From Vulcanimicrobiota bacterium (lineage in GTDB: Bacteria > Vulcanimicrobiota > Vulcanimicrobiia > Vulcanimicrobiales > Vulcanimicrobiaceae): a DNA stretch of 8,832 bases. The translations under genes were made by a program, and so were the position numbers. Shown piece by piece: positions 7,072 through 8,832 of the stretch. The notes beneath the pieces were generated by a model. The model had not been told where the DNA came from, did not search any database, and was given only the letters and a program-made list of their open reading frames with translations. Numbering within the stretch: the stretch's first letter is position 1; every line of letters begins with the position of its first letter. Location: the NCBI GenBank assembly GCA_030043675.1, contig JASHXG010000307.1:1-8832 (forward strand), written 5' to 3'.

Positions 7072-8052
7072 TTACGAAACGTCAACGTGGGAATCCGCTT
7101 GAGACCAGTGGCGCTCGAAGCCGGCGATGAGACGGGCCGGGAGACTGCTCAGCGTTTTCGGTCCGCCGCCGCTGACGGCGGTGGAAACCGTGACGATGTC
7201 GCCGTGAATGGAATTCCCGTGCTCGATTCTCAGCTCGGCAACTTGCCGGCGTATGACGCGACATACCTCGCTCAAAGCGCGGGTGTCCTCGGTGCGCGGA
7301 TGGATAACCATGAACGAGCCCTCGTCGTAACGAACCGGAGCCGCCGAGAGTGGTCCTGGTGCGTTTGATATGACCTTTGCGACCGCCCGCATCAATCGCT
7401 GTGCAGCGACATCCCCGTTCTGCCGGGCGAACGCGACGTAATCGTCGATCTGAATCAGCGCAAGAGCGGCGGGCTGTTCTTGGACGATGCAACGCCCCAG
7501 GATCAGGTCGACTACTTTGGTCGAGGCGAGGTCGGTCAGCGGATCCATGACGCTATCCAACGCATCACTGACGCCACGCTGCTGAAACTTCAATTCGGCT
7601 TCGCGGGCTTGTCGCCGATCTTGCTCGCGCTTGAGGCGAAGCAACGTGCGAACTCGGGCAAGCAAGTCGATCTGATTGACGGGCTTATTCGTAAAGTCGT
7701 TTGCACCGGCGATAAAGGCCTGATTGAGCAGCTCCACGTCCTCGGCCGCCGACAGGATGAGGATCGGCAAGAGCCGATAGGCGCCGTACAACCGGATTCG
7801 CGCACACGCCTCGATGCCGTCGATCTCCGGCATAACGATGTCCATGATGGCCAAGTCGAAACGCTGCGGTTGCGCGCCTCCCTCGCCTTGCCGCTCGATT
7901 CCGAGGACCGCATACGCGTCCGCGGCCGAGTGCGCGATGGTAATTTCACGGAAGCCTCCATCGCGCAGGTAGGCCGCCGTGATGTCGGCCGAATCCTCGG
8001 AGTCGTCCACGATCAGGATTTGCGCGCTCGACACCGGAGGCGTAGTCGTCAC
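7072..8052 (-). CDS. Response regulator: receiver domain plus degenerate GGDEF domain
   Basis: This 326-residue protein is a cytoplasmic two-component output protein. Residues about 10-138 form a complete receiver domain: acidic pair D16/D17, phosphoacceptor D71 in AIMDIVMPEIDG, S101 in LILSA, and K123 in NKPV, so phosphorylation should work. A charged helix (about 138-165, KREQDRRQAREAELKFQQR) links to a GGDEF-like fold at about 168-310, recognisable from DPLTDLAS and LALIQIDDYVAFARQNGD. The signature GGDEF is replaced by DEGSF at 243-247, the first metal-binding Asp appears to be Gln201, and the RxxD inhibitory site is absent. It is therefore very unlikely to make cyclic di-GMP and may act by protein contact. 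The GTG start at 8052 has GAGG 6 bases upstream and overlaps the stop of the membrane-protein gene (GTGA). No histidine kinase is in the window. Confidence 0.85.
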   Translation of the reverse strand: MTTTPPVSSAQILIVDDSEDSADITAAYLRDGGFREITIAHSAADAYAVLGIERQGEGGAQPQRFDLAIMDIVMPEIDGIEACARIRLYGAYRLLPILILSAAEDVELLNQAFIAGANDFTNKPVNQIDLLARVRTLLRLKREQDRRQAREAELKFQQRGVSDALDSVMDPLTDLASTKVVDLILGRCIVQEQPAALALIQIDDYVAFARQNGDVAAQRLMRAVAKVISNAPGPLSAAPVRYDEGSFMVIHPRTEDTRALSEVCRVIRRQVAELRIEHGNSIHGDIVTVSTAVSGGGPKTLSSLPARLIAGFERHWSQADSHVDVS

Positions 8053-8831
8053 TTCGGGCCTCGGATCAACTTATACGCGCGCCACGAGCTGCCATCGAAG
8101 AAAAGGCGATATCCCGGCATCCCTTCATCGAACAGCGTCGGAAAAGCACGGCCGAGACGGTCGGCGCCAAACCCAGACGCGCTGCTGCGAACGACCAACA
8201 CGTTCTCGTCCACGTCTCGACGGAGCAACGCCAGTTGAAACCTCTCCGTGGAGGCGCTCGATATGCCGGCAATACTTCCTTTTTCGGCGACCACCATCGG
8301 TGCTGCCTCAGCGTCGAACAGGATGTCTGGCTCTCCACGCAAGACCTGCCCGAGACGCGCGAGCTCGGGCTCGGGAGCTCCGACCCTGTGCCCCAGCATT
8401 GCGTCGCGCCAACGAGTCGTCTCAGCCGATCGATCGATCGCGACGAAGATGCATCCGCCGATCAGGCCCGCGACCAAAGCCAGCAGAATCGTCTGGCTTC
8501 GCTCGACGCCGCGCGGCCACATGGCTACGCATGCGGCGGCGACCGCTACGGCCAGACCGACCGTCAAGCTAAGATCCGGTGCAACGCCAAAGCCCGAGGC
8601 CAGAACCGTGGCGGCCAGCAGAGTTCCAGCCAGTGCCAGCAGCGCCAAATGAAGCGGCCGCTGCCTGCGCGTTCGGATCCACATCATAATTCCCACGGGA
8701 CAAGCTGCCAGGATTCCACCACCCGCGAGTGCCGTCTCAATCGCTCCATTGGCCGCAAAACCACTGCTACCCGGAGGTCCGAGGCTGGATGCCTCGCGGC
8801 TGATCGATGCTATAAAACTGAAGGGGTCGTT
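8049..8831 (-). CDS. Multi-pass membrane protein, C-terminal part; possible envelope-glycan enzyme
   Basis: The frame is open to the right edge, so only the last 260 residues are seen. A GTG at 8696 is a possible but unlikely start, because the sequence before it continues a hydrophobic segment. Numbering from the edge, membrane helices lie at about 30-51, 60-82, 86-105 and 113-132. They are followed by a roughly 125-residue non-membrane C-terminal domain (ILFDAEAAPMVVAEKG, ENVLVVR, FPTLFDEGMPGYRLFF). The segment GFAANGAIETALAGGG before the first helix recalls the loop of O-antigen ligase/polymerase proteins. The soluble tail recalls the C-terminal domain of GT39-like membrane glycosyltransferases. 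Neither match is strong and I do not assign a function. The stop overlaps the response-regulator GTG by 4 bases, so the two are translationally coupled. The regulator may act on this protein or share its regulation. Confidence 0.6.
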   Translation of the reverse strand, partial: NDPFSFIASISREASSLGPPGSSGFAANGAIETALAGGGILAACPVGIMMWIRTRRQRPLHLALLALAGTLLAATVLASGFGVAPDLSLTVGLAVAVAAACVAMWPRGVERSQTILLALVAGLIGGCIFVAIDRSAETTRWRDAMLGHRVGAPEPELARLGQVLRGEPDILFDAEAAPMVVAEKGSIAGISSASTERFQLALLRRDVDENVLVVRSSASGFGADRLGRAFPTLFDEGMPGYRLFFDGSSWRAYKLIRGPK

Positions 8832-8832
8832 G

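Noticed and set aside
7480..8238. Long plus-strand open frame of 252 codons opposite the response regulator.
   Set aside because: It is antisense to a gene with clear receiver-domain motifs; the peptide has no recognisable domain and open antisense frames are expected in GC-rich DNA.
8427..8440. Tandem CGAT repeat (about 3.5 units).
   Set aside because: It is short and lies within coding sequence for the membrane protein; no wider repeat array or origin-like context surrounds it.
1..8832. Search for CRISPR arrays, tRNA genes, transposase genes, toxin-antitoxin pairs and phage genes.
   Set aside because: No spaced repeats, cloverleaf-like segments or recognisable proteins of these classes were seen by reading both strands.

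Overview
The window is GC-rich, densely packed bacterial DNA from what looks like a soil or environmental bacterium. A combination of features suggests an under-sampled phylum, with Eremiobacterota (WPS-2) my best guess at low to moderate confidence. These are a beta-propeller lipoprotein with the repeated 'GFxxP..C.D..GNVYVTN...ILEYAHGG' style, an EXORDIUM-like HExxE protein, a DUF5069 protein, and heavy use of GTG starts. No rRNA, tRNA, CRISPR array, insertion sequence or phage gene is visible, and no gap between genes exceeds about 150 to 200 bases.

Layout, left to right. (1) Bases 2-592 (+) hold the 3' part of an EXORDIUM/Phi-1-like HExxE protein. (2) Bases 607-1581 (-) encode a lipoprotein with an NHL/lactonase-like beta-propeller, convergent with gene 1. 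(3) Bases 1729-4298 (-) form a two-gene unit: a metal-dependent amidohydrolase of the ACMSD/6-methylsalicylate-decarboxylase type, followed after 14 bases by an MFS exporter with a fused C-terminal soluble domain. Just upstream of the amidohydrolase, in the same frame and separated by one amber codon, is a short stretch with coding-like composition (4302-4487). (4) Bases 4505-4945 (+) encode a DUF5069 protein with a strong Shine-Dalgarno. (5) From the right edge down to 4952 (-) runs a compact four-gene operon. In transcription order it encodes the C-terminal part of a multi-pass membrane protein, a response regulator with a receiver domain and a degenerate GGDEF domain, an FAD-dependent aromatic-type monooxygenase, and a zinc-independent quinone oxidoreductase. 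Two junctions are 4-base start/stop overlaps (GTGA and ATGA) and the third gap is 18 bases.

How the genes work together is mostly inference. The right-hand operon ties a signalling protein to an envelope protein and two flavin/NADPH redox enzymes. The amidohydrolase plus exporter could handle a small aromatic acid. No complete known pathway or defence system is present. The points most worth a second look are the response regulator, which has lost its cyclase signature, its co-transcription with unrelated-looking partners, and the unassigned coding-like segment at 4302-4487.
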